Part shown: positions 33,986 to 42,904 of the stretch, in pieces | Numbering within the stretch: the stretch's first letter is position 1 | Layout of the letters: the number at the start of each line of letters is the position of its first letter | Assembly (NCBI RefSeq): GCF_000341345.1 | Contig: NC_020302.1 | Location: 1,530,075-1,594,074, forward strand | Reading direction: 5' to 3' | DNA from: Corynebacterium halotolerans YIM 70093 = DSM 44683 | GTDB lineage: Bacteria; Actinomycetota; Actinomycetes; Mycobacteriales; Mycobacteriaceae | DNA: 64,000 nucleotides | Notes under the pieces: generated by a model | What the model was told of the DNA's origin: nothing | The model's database searches: none | What the model saw: only the letters and a program-made list of their open reading frames with translations | Translations under genes and position numbers: made by a program

Positions 33986-35893
33986 TTAGAAGAGGGAACC
34001 GGCGCTCGACAGGTTGCTCGAGAGGCTGGACAGCCCGGAGGAGGGGGCCTCGGTGTCGTCGTCACCGTTATCGTCGCCGCCCTCCACGGGGCTGACGGTG
34101 AAGGTGAGGGTTTCGGTGTACTCGTGGCCGTGGACGTCGGTGGCGGTCACCTCGGCGGTGTGCTCACCGGCCCCGAGATCGGCCGGCAGCGGCAGGCGCC
34201 AGATGTGTGCCGCCCGGTCGGCCACGCTGCCCCCGTGGACCAGCTGCTGCTGGACCGCCGCCGGGTCGGACCACTCGGCGCCCACGTTCGGCACCTCGCC
34301 GTCCATCTGCTGGGTGCGCTCGGCGGCGACTGCCTCGCCGCCGTCGATGGAGACCTCGACGGTGGAGCCGGTGGAGCCCATCCAGAAGTTGGTGGTCAGC
34401 CAGGTCTCGGCCACCTCGTCCTCCGGGACGACCAGCGGATCGGCGAACTCCTCGGCCTCACCGGCGTTGTCGATGTTGTCCTCGTACCAGTCCCGGTAGG
34501 CCGGGGTGTTCAGGGACAGGGCCATCTGGGTGGACTGATCCTCGCCACGGACGGTGTAGAACTCGGAGACCTCGGAACCGTCGATGTCAAGGGTCAGCAC
34601 GCCGGGCAGGGAGCCGTCGCGGCCCACGGCCTGGGGGTATCCGTTCTCGGTCGTCTCTCCGCTGTACCAGTCCCCCGAGATGGCGCCGGCCACGATGTGG
34701 GTGAACGGCAGCTCCTCGACGCCGTACAGCTCGTTCCAGCCCTCGAGGCTGTCTCCCTCGCGCATGTTCGCCAGCGCATGCGTGTGACCGCTGACGGCGA
34801 TCGCCTCACGGTCGCCGATGATCTCGTAGATCTCCTGGACCTGATCGATCTGGTGCACGTCCGAGCCCTGGTCCGCGAAGGACATCAGCGGGACGTGGGT
34901 GGCGAGGACGATCAGCTTGTCCTCGGGGGTGTGGGCGATGTCCTGACGCAGCCACTCGAGCTGTTCATCGTCGATGGCCCCGTTGTAGCCGTCTCCGTCC
35001 TCCAGCGGGTACTGCACCGACTCCAGCGCGACCACGTGGGCGTTACCGACATCGAAGGAGTAGTACTCCGGGCCGAAGTGGGAACGGTAGGTGTCGAACT
35101 TGTGGTCCTCATCGGAGGCGTCGAAGTCCAGGTCGTGATTGCCGGGCAGGAAGCGGGCCGGACCGTTGAGCATGCCGGTCAGCTCCTTGACGTCCGGGTA
35201 CAGGGACAGATCATCGCCCACGACGTCGCCGATGAACAGGGCGCCGCAGTTGGCGTAGTCATCGCGGGCGGCCAGGTCGGCGAAGGCGCCGTTGCGGGCG
35301 TACTCGACCTCTTCTGCGGTGTAGGTCTGGATGTCCCCGCCGATCACGCAGTTCTGCTCGGGCGAGGCCGTCCCCTCCGACGGGGAGAGCGGGAAGTTCA
35401 CCGCGTCGGGCAGCGGCCCGGTGGGTTCGATGCCGCTGTAGCGCAGGTCGGGGGACCCTTCGGGGACGTGGTTGTAGAAGAACTGGGCGACGTTGTTCTC
35501 GTCCACCGGGACCTGGTACCCGGCCGGCTGGGTGATGAACACGGTCGTGTTGTCGTCGACCTGCAACTCGTAGCGGCCCTCGGCGTCCGTGGTGACGATG
35601 GTGCGGCCGTTCGAGACCGAGACCCCCGGGATGCCGGGCTCGCCCTCGTCCCGCTGGGAGTTCTTGTTCGTGTCCTCGAACACGACACCCTCCAGGGTGT
35701 TCTCGTCGTCCTGCTCATCGACGACCTCGACGGAGCCGCGGTAGGCGGTCTCCTCCCAGGCCGTGGTGGCTGTGTCCTCCTGGGCGGTGACGGTCGGGGC
35801 GAGGACGCCGGTGGCGGCCAGTGTCAGACCGGACATCAGGGCTGCCGTACGGTGAAAGGGGGTGCGCTTGGTGGGGCTGGGATTAGATTTCAA
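33986..35893 (-). CDS. Secreted calcineurin-like phosphoesterase with SdrD B-like domain
   Basis: A 635-residue exported protein. A signal peptide (hydrophobic ALMSGLTLAATGVLAP, cleavage near TVTAQE) is followed by an SdrD B-like domain (about 65-130: LEGVVFEDTNKNSQRDEGEPG), then a metallophosphoesterase domain with the metal ligands in GGDIQTY, IGDVVGD, PGNHDLD, ATHVPL and SGHTHAL, and a C-terminal Ig-like beta domain. The tail is Asp- then Ser-rich with no sorting signal. Probably a cell-wall-associated phosphatase; substrate unknown. The listed start is TTG with GGAAG about 11 bases upstream. Confidence 0.88.
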   Translation of the reverse strand: MKSNPSPTKRTPFHRTAALMSGLTLAATGVLAPTVTAQEDTATTAWEETAYRGSVEVVDEQDDENTLEGVVFEDTNKNSQRDEGEPGIPGVSVSNGRTIVTTDAEGRYELQVDDNTTVFITQPAGYQVPVDENNVAQFFYNHVPEGSPDLRYSGIEPTGPLPDAVNFPLSPSEGTASPEQNCVIGGDIQTYTAEEVEYARNGAFADLAARDDYANCGALFIGDVVGDDLSLYPDVKELTGMLNGPARFLPGNHDLDFDASDEDHKFDTYRSHFGPEYYSFDVGNAHVVALESVQYPLEDGDGYNGAIDDEQLEWLRQDIAHTPEDKLIVLATHVPLMSFADQGSDVHQIDQVQEIYEIIGDREAIAVSGHTHALANMREGDSLEGWNELYGVEELPFTHIVAGAISGDWYSGETTENGYPQAVGRDGSLPGVLTLDIDGSEVSEFYTVRGEDQSTQMALSLNTPAYRDWYEDNIDNAGEAEEFADPLVVPEDEVAETWLTTNFWMGSTGSTVEVSIDGGEAVAAERTQQMDGEVPNVGAEWSDPAAVQQQLVHGGSVADRAAHIWRLPLPADLGAGEHTAEVTATDVHGHEYTETLTFTVSPVEGGDDNGDDDTEAPSSGLSSLSSNLSSAGSLF

Positions 35894-36412
35894 GGTGGGT
35901 TCGACTTCCGATCATGGTGTTGGCCTCTGGCCTTTCCTACTGGGAACACCCGACGTCTTCCCTGCAGGACAACGACTGCGGACGTCGGGTTGCACCCGGA
36001 GCCGCGTCACAGGCGGGCCGGGTGCCGGATGTGAGGTTAGGACGCTGACTTGTCCTCAGCGGTAAAACAGAGTGAACGGTCGGACAATCCCGGTTGACCC
36101 TGGGGTTACCCTCCGGGCAGTGGCCCTTGATGCACTGCCAGGCACGCGGCAACGGGTCCGCCGGATCGACGAGGACGCCGCCCGTTGCCGTCGTAGGAGG
36201 TAGTTGTGCCGGATGGCGCCCGTCCGGGAGCTTTCAGTGAAGCCCTGCCCGGTGCCATCTCCCGCGCACGCGCCCGGATGTCGGCGGGATTCCGCCGGTC
36301 GGACGGTGCAGACACGTTTACCCCCGTTATATCGGAGTGCTCCACCCGGAAATGCCCGAGCAGGATGGGTTTTTCCGCGCAACCGGACAGATTCGCCGAA
36401 GGTGCGGGAATG
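35894..36412. other. Long intergenic region
   Basis: About 520 bases between the phosphoesterase and the ndh terminator. It contains a long-spaced inverted repeat (36147-36190) and no convincing gene; open frames through it have no motif. Confidence 0.5.
36147..36190. repeat. Inverted repeat CGGCAACGGG ... CCCGTTGCCG
   Basis: Two perfect 10-base arms separated by 24 bases, in the middle of a 520-base gene-free stretch. It could be a terminator-like stem or a bipartite regulator site. Confidence 0.45.
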
Positions 36413-36443
36413 AAAAACCCGATGGGGAGCATCCCCACCGGGT
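36413..36443 (-). terminator. Intrinsic terminator of ndh
   Basis: On the minus strand a CCGG-TGGGGA / TCCCCA-CGGG stem with a 3-base loop is followed by TTTTT, 20 bases past the ndh stop. Confidence 0.85.
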
Positions 36444-36462
36444 CCGTGCCTGTCTGACCGGC

Positions 36463-37887
36463 CTAGCGCTTCTTGTTGCTGACCTTGCCGCTGAACTTGC
36501 GGGTGTCCCGCAGCTCGATCGGGGTGTCGCCCTCGATCTCGCTGGTCAGCTGCTGCAGCTTCAGCAGGGCCGTGCGCGCGTGGAGCTGCTGGCGGGTGGT
36601 CGCCAGGTTGTAGCGGGTGCGCGACGCCACGTTCAGGCCCCAGTTGAGCATGGAGATGAAGCGGTTGCGGAAACCGACGAGGAACATCATGTGGACCACC
36701 AGCCACAGGACCCAGCCGATGAAGCCGGTGACCTCGACCTTGCCCATCTTCACCACGGCACTGAAACGGGAGACGATCGCCATGGAGCCCTTGTCGAAGT
36801 AGTCGAACGGCTCGCGGGCGTCGACGCTGCGGCCTCCGACCTCCTCGGCGATCTGCTCGGCGGCGTACTCGCCGCCCTGGATGGCGGTCTGCGCCACACC
36901 CGGCAGGTTGTCCAGGGCGATCATGTCCCCGACGACGAACACGTTCTTGTGCTCACCCACGGACAGATCCGGGTTGACCTTCACCCGGCCGGCGCGGTCG
37001 ACCTCGGCGCCGGCCTGGTCGGCGACCAGCTTGCCCAGCGGAGAGGCGGCCACACCGGCCGACCAGATCTTGGTGAAGGCGTTGATGGTGTGCTCGGAGT
37101 CGTCGATGGTGGACTTGTAGGTCACGGCCTTCTCGTCGACATCGGTGACCAGAGCGTTGAGCTTGACGGTGACCCCGAGCTTCTCCAGCTGGCGCTGGGC
37201 GTTGCGGCCCAGGCGCTTGCCGAACGGCGGCAGCACCTGCGGGGCGCCGTCGAGGAGGATGATCTTCGCGGCGGAGGGGGAGAAGTTGCTGTACTCCCCG
37301 GCGAGGGTGCGGTTGGCGAGCTCGGCCAGCTGGCCGGCCAGCTCCACACCGGTCGGGCCGGCGCCGACGATGACGAAGGTCAGCAGACGTTCCCGCTCGG
37401 CCGGATCCTGGGTCAGCTCGGCGCGCTCGAAGGCACCGACGATACGGGCGCGCAGCTCGAGGGCGTCGTCGATGGACTTCATGCCCGGCGCGTACTGGGA
37501 GAAGTGGTCGTTGCCGAAGTAGGACTGGCTGGCGCCCGCGGCGAGGATCAGCGAGTCGTACTCAAAGGCGCGGGTGTAGGTGCCCAGGCTCGTGGTGACG
37601 GTGCGGGAATCCACGTTGATGTCGGTGACCTCGCCCTTGACCACACTGACGTTGTCCTGGTCCTTCAGGATCTGACGGGTCGCCGGGGCGATCTCGCCGG
37701 AGGAGAGGATACCGGTGGCCACCTGGTAGAGCAGGGGCTGGAACAGGTGGTGGTTCGTGCGGTCGATGATGGTGACGTCGACGTCGGCGTTCTTGAGTTC
37801 CTTGGCGGCGAACAGGCCACCGAATCCGGAGCCGATGATGACGACGTGGTGTCGGCCGCCCTCGGGGCGGAAAGGAGTGTCAGACAT
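36463..37887 (-). CDS. ndh: Type II NADH dehydrogenase
   Basis: A 474-residue monotopic flavoprotein that passes electrons from NADH to menaquinone without pumping protons. The FAD motif VIIGSGFGGLFAAKEL, the second GxGxxG VIVGAGPTGVELAGQLAELA for NADH, and the FVVGDMIAL flavin motif are present. A C-terminal hydrophobic hairpin (FIGWVLWLVVHMMFLVGF) anchors it to the membrane. In corynebacteria, which lack complex I, this is the main NADH entry to the respiratory chain. The divergent CFA-synthase homologue matches the usual corynebacterial order. Confidence 0.96.
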   Translation of the reverse strand: MSDTPFRPEGGRHHVVIIGSGFGGLFAAKELKNADVDVTIIDRTNHHLFQPLLYQVATGILSSGEIAPATRQILKDQDNVSVVKGEVTDINVDSRTVTTSLGTYTRAFEYDSLILAAGASQSYFGNDHFSQYAPGMKSIDDALELRARIVGAFERAELTQDPAERERLLTFVIVGAGPTGVELAGQLAELANRTLAGEYSNFSPSAAKIILLDGAPQVLPPFGKRLGRNAQRQLEKLGVTVKLNALVTDVDEKAVTYKSTIDDSEHTINAFTKIWSAGVAASPLGKLVADQAGAEVDRAGRVKVNPDLSVGEHKNVFVVGDMIALDNLPGVAQTAIQGGEYAAEQIAEEVGGRSVDAREPFDYFDKGSMAIVSRFSAVVKMGKVEVTGFIGWVLWLVVHMMFLVGFRNRFISMLNWGLNVASRTRYNLATTRQQLHARTALLKLQQLTSEIEGDTPIELRDTRKFSGKVSNKKR

Positions 37888-38112
37888 AGGGGTGTGTCTC
37901 CTCAGCGTTGGTTTGCGGGGTCCCGGTCAGGGGCCAATGGCCACAATCCTAGTCAAGTCGGAAGTGCCCGACAGCCTAGGGATTGCCCGTCTTTTCCGAT
38001 TGCCCCCGGTATTGCGGTTTTGATTCGACGCGCCTGCGGGATTGCCGGCGAAAACGGGGCTAGGCTGTGGTCCTGTCCGAACAGCCGGTCGGTGAGAAGG
38101 AGTTTTCCACCC

Positions 38113-39411
38113 GTGACGCATCCCCACCTGGAGGCCATCGACGCCGCGGCCTGGCCGGGCGTCGCCGCAGTCCCGGAGGGTCGCCTCACCGAGTTCCGCG
38201 CCCGCCGGGCCGAGGCCGCCTTCGCCCGTGCCTGCGAGAAGGCCGGCCTTGTCCTTGACCCGGACGCCGACCCGGATCTGATCGTCGACCACGAGGAGCT
38301 GTTCTCCCGGCTGGCCACCTCCGGCTGGCTCGGGCTCGCGGAGGGCTACCTGGCCGCGGAGTGGCGCACCGACCGGCTCGTCAAGGTGCTCACGGCACTG
38401 CTGGAGGTGGACTTCCAGCCCAAGCGCACCCGCGCCGAGGTGCCCGCCGGCCGTTACACGGGCGGGGAGCTGCCCGCGGAGCTGGTCAGCCTGTCCTCCG
38501 GCGACGGCATGAGCTCCTTCGGCGGGGTCTTCGCCACCGGCGTGCCGACGACCGTCCGCACCGCAGTGCCCAGCCACGTGCCCGGTGCCGGCCGCGGCGC
38601 GGAACCGGCCACCCACTTCGTGGACCTGACCACCTACTCCGCGCCGACCGCCGTCGAGCGTGCCGACCTCGGCGACGCCCAGGCCCGCACCGTCGACATG
38701 CTTCTCGACGCCGCGCAGGTCACCGCCGGCACGCACCTGCTCGAGTATCCGAGCGTGGGCGGGGCGTTGGCCATCCGTGCCGCGCACCGGCGGGCGACCG
38801 TCGACACGCTCACCGCGGACCCGGCACAGGCGCAGGCCGTGCGGGAGCGGCTGACCCTGGCCGGGGTGACCGACTCGGTGCACACCGAGGTGATCGAGCG
38901 GCCGGTGCCCGGGTCCCGGGACTGGCGGGGGCGTTACGATGCGATCGTCAGCGTCGAGAAGCTCGAGGTGCTCTCCCGCCCGGACCGGCCACGCTTCATC
39001 CAGTCGCTGGACCGCCTGTTGGCCATCGGTGGGCGCGTGAGCCTCCAGTCGGTCGTTGCCACGGACACGCTGAGCGACGCGGCGAAGGCGGCGTTGGGGG
39101 TGTTGCGCGCCTACATCTGGCCCGGTCTGGAGTTTCCGCGCAGCGACGACATCCACCGACTGGCGGACCGGGACTCGGGCCTGCGCGTCATCGCGCAGAC
39201 GCATCTGGGCGTCCACTACGCCCAGACGCTGAGGATTCAGCAGTCCGTGTTCGAGGGCCAGTCCCGTGAGGCGGCCGCCGACGGCTTCGACGCCGTCTAC
39301 CGCCGCCTGTGGACTTACCAGTACGCGCTGCGGGAGGCGCTGTTCAACCTCGGCATGCTCGACGCGGTGCAGTTCACGCTGACCCACCGCAACCGGCGGG
39401 GGCGTCGATGA
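38113..39411 (+). CDS. Cyclopropane-fatty-acyl-phospholipid synthase homologue, divergent SAM motif
   Basis: A 432-residue member of the CFA synthase/UfaA1 methyltransferase group, by overall layout and by FWRGRYDAIVSVEKLEVL-like and YAQTLRIQQSVFEGQ stretches. The SAM-binding motif I, normally LEIGCGWGGLA, reads LEYPSVGGALAIRAA, and the following catalytic-loop residues are also changed. It may have lost methyltransfer or bind SAM differently. GTG 38113 is chosen because AAGGAG lies 10 bases upstream; the frame is open for 1.8 kb before it only as a shadow of ndh. In mycobacteria UfaA1 makes tuberculostearic acid. Confidence 0.8.
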   Translation: MTHPHLEAIDAAAWPGVAAVPEGRLTEFRARRAEAAFARACEKAGLVLDPDADPDLIVDHEELFSRLATSGWLGLAEGYLAAEWRTDRLVKVLTALLEVDFQPKRTRAEVPAGRYTGGELPAELVSLSSGDGMSSFGGVFATGVPTTVRTAVPSHVPGAGRGAEPATHFVDLTTYSAPTAVERADLGDAQARTVDMLLDAAQVTAGTHLLEYPSVGGALAIRAAHRRATVDTLTADPAQAQAVRERLTLAGVTDSVHTEVIERPVPGSRDWRGRYDAIVSVEKLEVLSRPDRPRFIQSLDRLLAIGGRVSLQSVVATDTLSDAAKAALGVLRAYIWPGLEFPRSDDIHRLADRDSGLRVIAQTHLGVHYAQTLRIQQSVFEGQSREAAADGFDAVYRRLWTYQYALREALFNLGMLDAVQFTLTHRNRRGRR

Positions 39412-39418
39412 GCGTGAC

Positions 39419-39853
39419 TCACTCCCCGGCGATATTGAACATCCAGATTGTGCCGAAACGGTCCAGGAGCTGACCGAAGGTCGCTCCCCACGAAACGGTC
39501 TCCAGTGGTATCTGGATGGTGCCGTCTGCGGCGAGCTTCTCCCAGTAGCCCTCGATCTCCGTGCGCTGCCCCGGACCGCCGGTGATGGACAGGGGAGTGT
39601 CCTCGCCCTTCGTGGCCTGCATCCCCTTCGGGATATCGGAGGCGAAGATAACCTTCGCTCCGCCGATGATCAGCTCCGCGTGCATGATCTTGTCGCCCTG
39701 TCCATCGAACTCCTCTGCGGAGTGGACGGAGGAGAAGGGCATCATCTGCAGCTCGCCGCCGAAGATCGACTGGTAGGTCTCCATCGCCTCCTGCGCGTTG
39801 CCTGGGAACCGTCGGTAAGGGGTGATGTCCGCGGTCATGTTCGTGGTTGCCAT
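39419..39853 (-). CDS. VOC-family protein (PhnB-like)
   Basis: A 144-residue vicinal-oxygen-chelate protein similar to PhnB/3-demethylubiquinone-type glyoxalase folds (ITPYRRFPGNAQEAMETYQSIFGGEL; HAELIIGGAKVIFASDIP; WGATFGQLLDRFGTIWMFNI). Members vary in function and often have none assigned. It converges with the CFA-synthase homologue, with stops 7 bases apart. A -10 at leaderless spacing precedes the ATG. Confidence 0.85.
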   Translation of the reverse strand: MATTNMTADITPYRRFPGNAQEAMETYQSIFGGELQMMPFSSVHSAEEFDGQGDKIMHAELIIGGAKVIFASDIPKGMQATKGEDTPLSITGGPGQRTEIEGYWEKLAADGTIQIPLETVSWGATFGQLLDRFGTIWMFNIAGE

Positions 39854-39860
39854 GGCCCTG

Positions 39861-39866
39861 AAGATA
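39861..39866 (-). promoter_or_regulatory. Leaderless -10 (TATCTT) of the VOC gene
   Basis: TATCTT, 7 bases (CAGGGCC), then ATG on the minus strand. Confidence 0.5.
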
Positions 39867-39954
39867 CGTACTTGAAAGTGCCCGCCTGCCCAGATGTGCG
39901 CCTAGAGTGGTGCGTGACACATGTTGCCGATCATGCGAGGGCGGTGCAGCGACC

Positions 39955-41163
39955 GTGTCCGACCTGAAGCAGAGCTACGATCACGTCATTGTCGGCGGAG
40001 GGGTGGCCGCCGACAAGGCCGCCCGCGCCATCCGGGAGGAGGACCCGGACGCCTCGGTGGTGATCCTCTCCGACGTCGGGGACGGCCCGCTCTACCGCCC
40101 CGGGCTGTCCAAGGATCTGTGGCTCAAGGACGGCGCCACACTCGAGGGGCTCTACCTGGGCACCACCGACACGGGCGTCCAGCTGGCCCTGAACACCACG
40201 GTGACCGCGATTCACCCGGGCCGCCACGCCATCACCACGGCGGACGGTGAGGACATCGGGTACCGCCGGCTCCTGCTGGCCACCGGTGCCGCCCCACGGA
40301 GGTTCGACACCCCGGACGATGAACGCATCATCTACTACCGCAGTGCCGACGACTACCGGCACCTGCGGTCCCTGGTCTCCGAGGGCACCCGGGTCGCCGT
40401 CGTGGGCGGCGGCTACATCGCCTCCGAACTCGCGGCCGGCCTGGCGACCGCGGGGGCCAGGGTGAGCGTCCACTTCCCGGGCCGACGACTACTGGAGCAC
40501 ATGTTCCCGGACTCGATCACCGGGCATCTGACGGAGGTCTACGAGTCCAGGGGTGTTGAGCTCGACGGCGGCTTCCGCCTGGCCTCGGTCCGGACCGGGG
40601 AGCGGCTGGTCCTCGTCCCGGAATCGGGCGAGCAGGTCGAGGCGGACGTCGTGGTGCTCGGACTGGGCGCCGTGCCCGATATCCGGTTGGCGGAAGCGGC
40701 CGGCCTGGAGATCGCCGATGGCGGAGTGCTTGTCGACACCGTCCTGGCCACCAGTGCCCCGGACGTCTACGCCGCCGGGGACATCGCCACCTTCACCGAC
40801 CCACTGCTGGGGCGCCGCCGCGTGGAGCACATCGCCAACGCGGAGCGATCCGGCGAGACCGCCGGCCGCACCATGGCCGGCACCTGCACGGAGTACCGCT
40901 ACACCCCGCTGTTCTACTCCGACCTCTTCGACGACGGCTATGAGGCGGTCGGGGAGGCGCGCACCGACCACGAGGTGGTGGAGGTCTGGAACGACGCCGG
41001 CGACGCCGCAGTCCTGTACTACCTGCGTGACGACGTCGTCCGGGGCGTGCTGCTGTGGAACACCTGGGACAGTGTGCCGAAGGCCCGCGAGATCATGGCG
41101 GCCTCCCGGGAGGGGATGCTGCCCACCACGGAACTCACCGGGCAGATCACGCCGGGCGGGTAG
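39955..41163 (+). CDS. FAD-dependent ferredoxin/rubredoxin reductase-like oxidoreductase
   Basis: A 402-residue pyridine nucleotide-disulfide oxidoreductase of the BphA4/rhodocoxin-reductase type: FAD motif VIVGGGVAADKAARAI, NAD motif VAVVGGGYIASELAAGL, flavin-pyrophosphate motif VYAAGDIATF, and a C-terminal Reductase_C domain (PLFYSDLFDDGYEAVGE). It lacks a redox-active disulfide, fitting transfer from NAD(P)H to a small iron-sulfur partner, but no ferredoxin gene is adjacent. The start GTG 39955 directly precedes the conserved region; the frame opens 48 bases earlier. Confidence 0.88.
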   Translation: MSDLKQSYDHVIVGGGVAADKAARAIREEDPDASVVILSDVGDGPLYRPGLSKDLWLKDGATLEGLYLGTTDTGVQLALNTTVTAIHPGRHAITTADGEDIGYRRLLLATGAAPRRFDTPDDERIIYYRSADDYRHLRSLVSEGTRVAVVGGGYIASELAAGLATAGARVSVHFPGRRLLEHMFPDSITGHLTEVYESRGVELDGGFRLASVRTGERLVLVPESGEQVEADVVVLGLGAVPDIRLAEAAGLEIADGGVLVDTVLATSAPDVYAAGDIATFTDPLLGRRRVEHIANAERSGETAGRTMAGTCTEYRYTPLFYSDLFDDGYEAVGEARTDHEVVEVWNDAGDAAVLYYLRDDVVRGVLLWNTWDSVPKAREIMAASREGMLPTTELTGQITPGG

Positions 41164-41193
41164 GGAGTCGTTTTCCCGGGTGGCCCATGGCGA

Positions 41194-41231
41194 AAGCCCC
41201 GGTGCCGGTTCAGTGATCGGCGCCGGGGCTT
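41194..41231 (+). terminator. Bidirectional terminator between oxidoreductase and MFS gene
   Basis: AAGCCCCGG-GCCG pairs with CGGC-CCGGGGCTT across a 10-base loop, with one bulged position per arm. Both genes run into it and short T or A runs flank it. Confidence 0.8.
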
Positions 41232-41251
41232 CAAGCGGTGTCGGGGTGGGA

Positions 41252-42613
41252 CTAGATCTCGGTCAGGTCCTGCTCGCGGGTCTCACGCATCATGATGATC
41301 GCGATCAGGGAGATGGCGGCGACGACGATCAGGTACCAGCCGACGGCCTGCACGCCGAACTCGGCGTTCAGGGCGGTGGCGATGAACGGGGCGATGGCCG
41401 CGCCCAGGATGGACGAGACGTTGTAGGAGATGCCCGAGCCGGTGTAGCGCACGTTGGTGGGGAACAGTTCCGGCAGGACCGCGGACATGGGGCCGAAGAT
41501 CAGGCCCATGAGGAACATGCCGATGGTCAGGAAGGCCAGCACCGAGCCCTCGGTGGCGGTGGCCGGGTCCAGGAAGAAGCGGAAGGAGAAGCCGAAGGCG
41601 ATGATCGCGATCGTGGTCCAGAACAGGGTGGGTTTGCGGCCCTTCCGGTCCGCCAGGTAACCGGAGACCGGGATGCCGATCATGAAGGCGAAGATGGAGA
41701 CCAGCTGGATGACCAGGAAGTCGGTGTAGGGGATGCCGAGGCCGACGCCCTGCTCGCGGTCGCCGATGCCGTAGGACAGGATCCAGGTGGTCACCAGGTA
41801 GAAGATGGTGTAGCAGCCGACCATGATGAAGGTGCCGGAGATCAGCGGGCGCCAGGCGGTGCGGAAGACCTCGCTGAGCGGGGAGGAGACCTTCTTTCCC
41901 GAGTCGACGGCCTGCTGGAAGACCGGGGTCTCCTCAAGGCGCAGACGGACGTACAGGCCGATGGTGACCATCACGGCGGAGGCCAGGAACGGGATGCGCC
42001 AGCCCCACTCCATGAACGCGCCCTGGGTGTCACCGTTGGTGTGGCCGAGGACGGTGACCAGGATCAGGAAGAAGCCGTTGGCCAGGAAGAATCCGAAGGG
42101 GGCGCCGAACTGCGGCCACATCGCCGCGCGTGCGCGCCTGCCCTCCGCGGCGGTCTCGCTGGCCAGCAGGGCGGCACCGGACCACTCGCCGCCCAGCCCC
42201 AGGCCCTGGCAGAAGCGCATGAGCGCGAGCAGGGCCGGGGCGATGATGCCGACCTGATCGTAGGTGGGCAGCAGGCCGATGATGAAGGTGGCGATGCCCA
42301 TCGTCAGCAGGGCCCCGACGAGGGTGGCCTTGCGGCCGACACGGTCGCCGAAGTGACCGAAGATGACGGAGCCGAGCGGGCGGGCCACGAAGGCGAGACC
42401 AAAGGTGGCGAAAGAGGCCAGGAGGCCGACGGTGGGGTTGTCGGACTCCGGGAAGAAGAGGAACGGGAACACGGCGACGGCGGCGGTGGCGTACGCGTAG
42501 AAGTCGTAGAACTCGATCGTCGTGCCGATTGTCGACGCGAATTTGACGCGGCGGCGCTCCTGGGGTGTCAGCTCCTTCGATGCTGACCGAGACTGGTCGA
42601 TGGTGGTCGACAT
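41252..42613 (-). CDS. MFS transporter, metabolite:H+ symporter (MHS) type
   Basis: A 453-residue 12-helix major facilitator. The motif GHFGDRVGRKATLVGALLTMG between helices 2 and 3, RFCQGLGLGGEWSGAAL, and the second-half GYLADRKGRKPTL place it in the MHS family with ProP, ShiA and KgtP. Substrates there are osmolytes, shikimate or dicarboxylates; none can be chosen here. About 290 bases of upstream sequence, AT-richer than average, separate it from the next gene. Confidence 0.9.
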   Translation of the reverse strand: MSTTIDQSRSASKELTPQERRRVKFASTIGTTIEFYDFYAYATAAVAVFPFLFFPESDNPTVGLLASFATFGLAFVARPLGSVIFGHFGDRVGRKATLVGALLTMGIATFIIGLLPTYDQVGIIAPALLALMRFCQGLGLGGEWSGAALLASETAAEGRRARAAMWPQFGAPFGFFLANGFFLILVTVLGHTNGDTQGAFMEWGWRIPFLASAVMVTIGLYVRLRLEETPVFQQAVDSGKKVSSPLSEVFRTAWRPLISGTFIMVGCYTIFYLVTTWILSYGIGDREQGVGLGIPYTDFLVIQLVSIFAFMIGIPVSGYLADRKGRKPTLFWTTIAIIAFGFSFRFFLDPATATEGSVLAFLTIGMFLMGLIFGPMSAVLPELFPTNVRYTGSGISYNVSSILGAAIAPFIATALNAEFGVQAVGWYLIVVAAISLIAIIMMRETREQDLTEI

Positions 42614-42904
42614 GCTGGCCCACTTTCTGCGTAGGTCTTATTGGACTCTTCGAGATTACGTTCCCATATCGTGAGAGTCAATTCTCATTTCTTGAGAATA
42701 TCTCACGGAGTGGGAATTTCTGACGGAAGGGCCGAGTCTAGGCCCCGAGAATTCGGAAACCCTTTCCCAAAATATGGGACAGTCTCCTGAGTTCCGCCCC
42801 GAAAGGGTGGACAATATCCGAGGGGGAAAGGGAGGAGCATCCAGAATGGAGACCATGAACCCCGCCGCAGCGCTCGTCTGAGGACCCGCGGCCGTCATCT
42901 GCTG

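Noticed and set aside
36337-38112. Long 5' extension of the CFA-synthase homologue frame
   Set aside because: It is antisense to ndh, and the real start GTG 38113 has AAGGAG.
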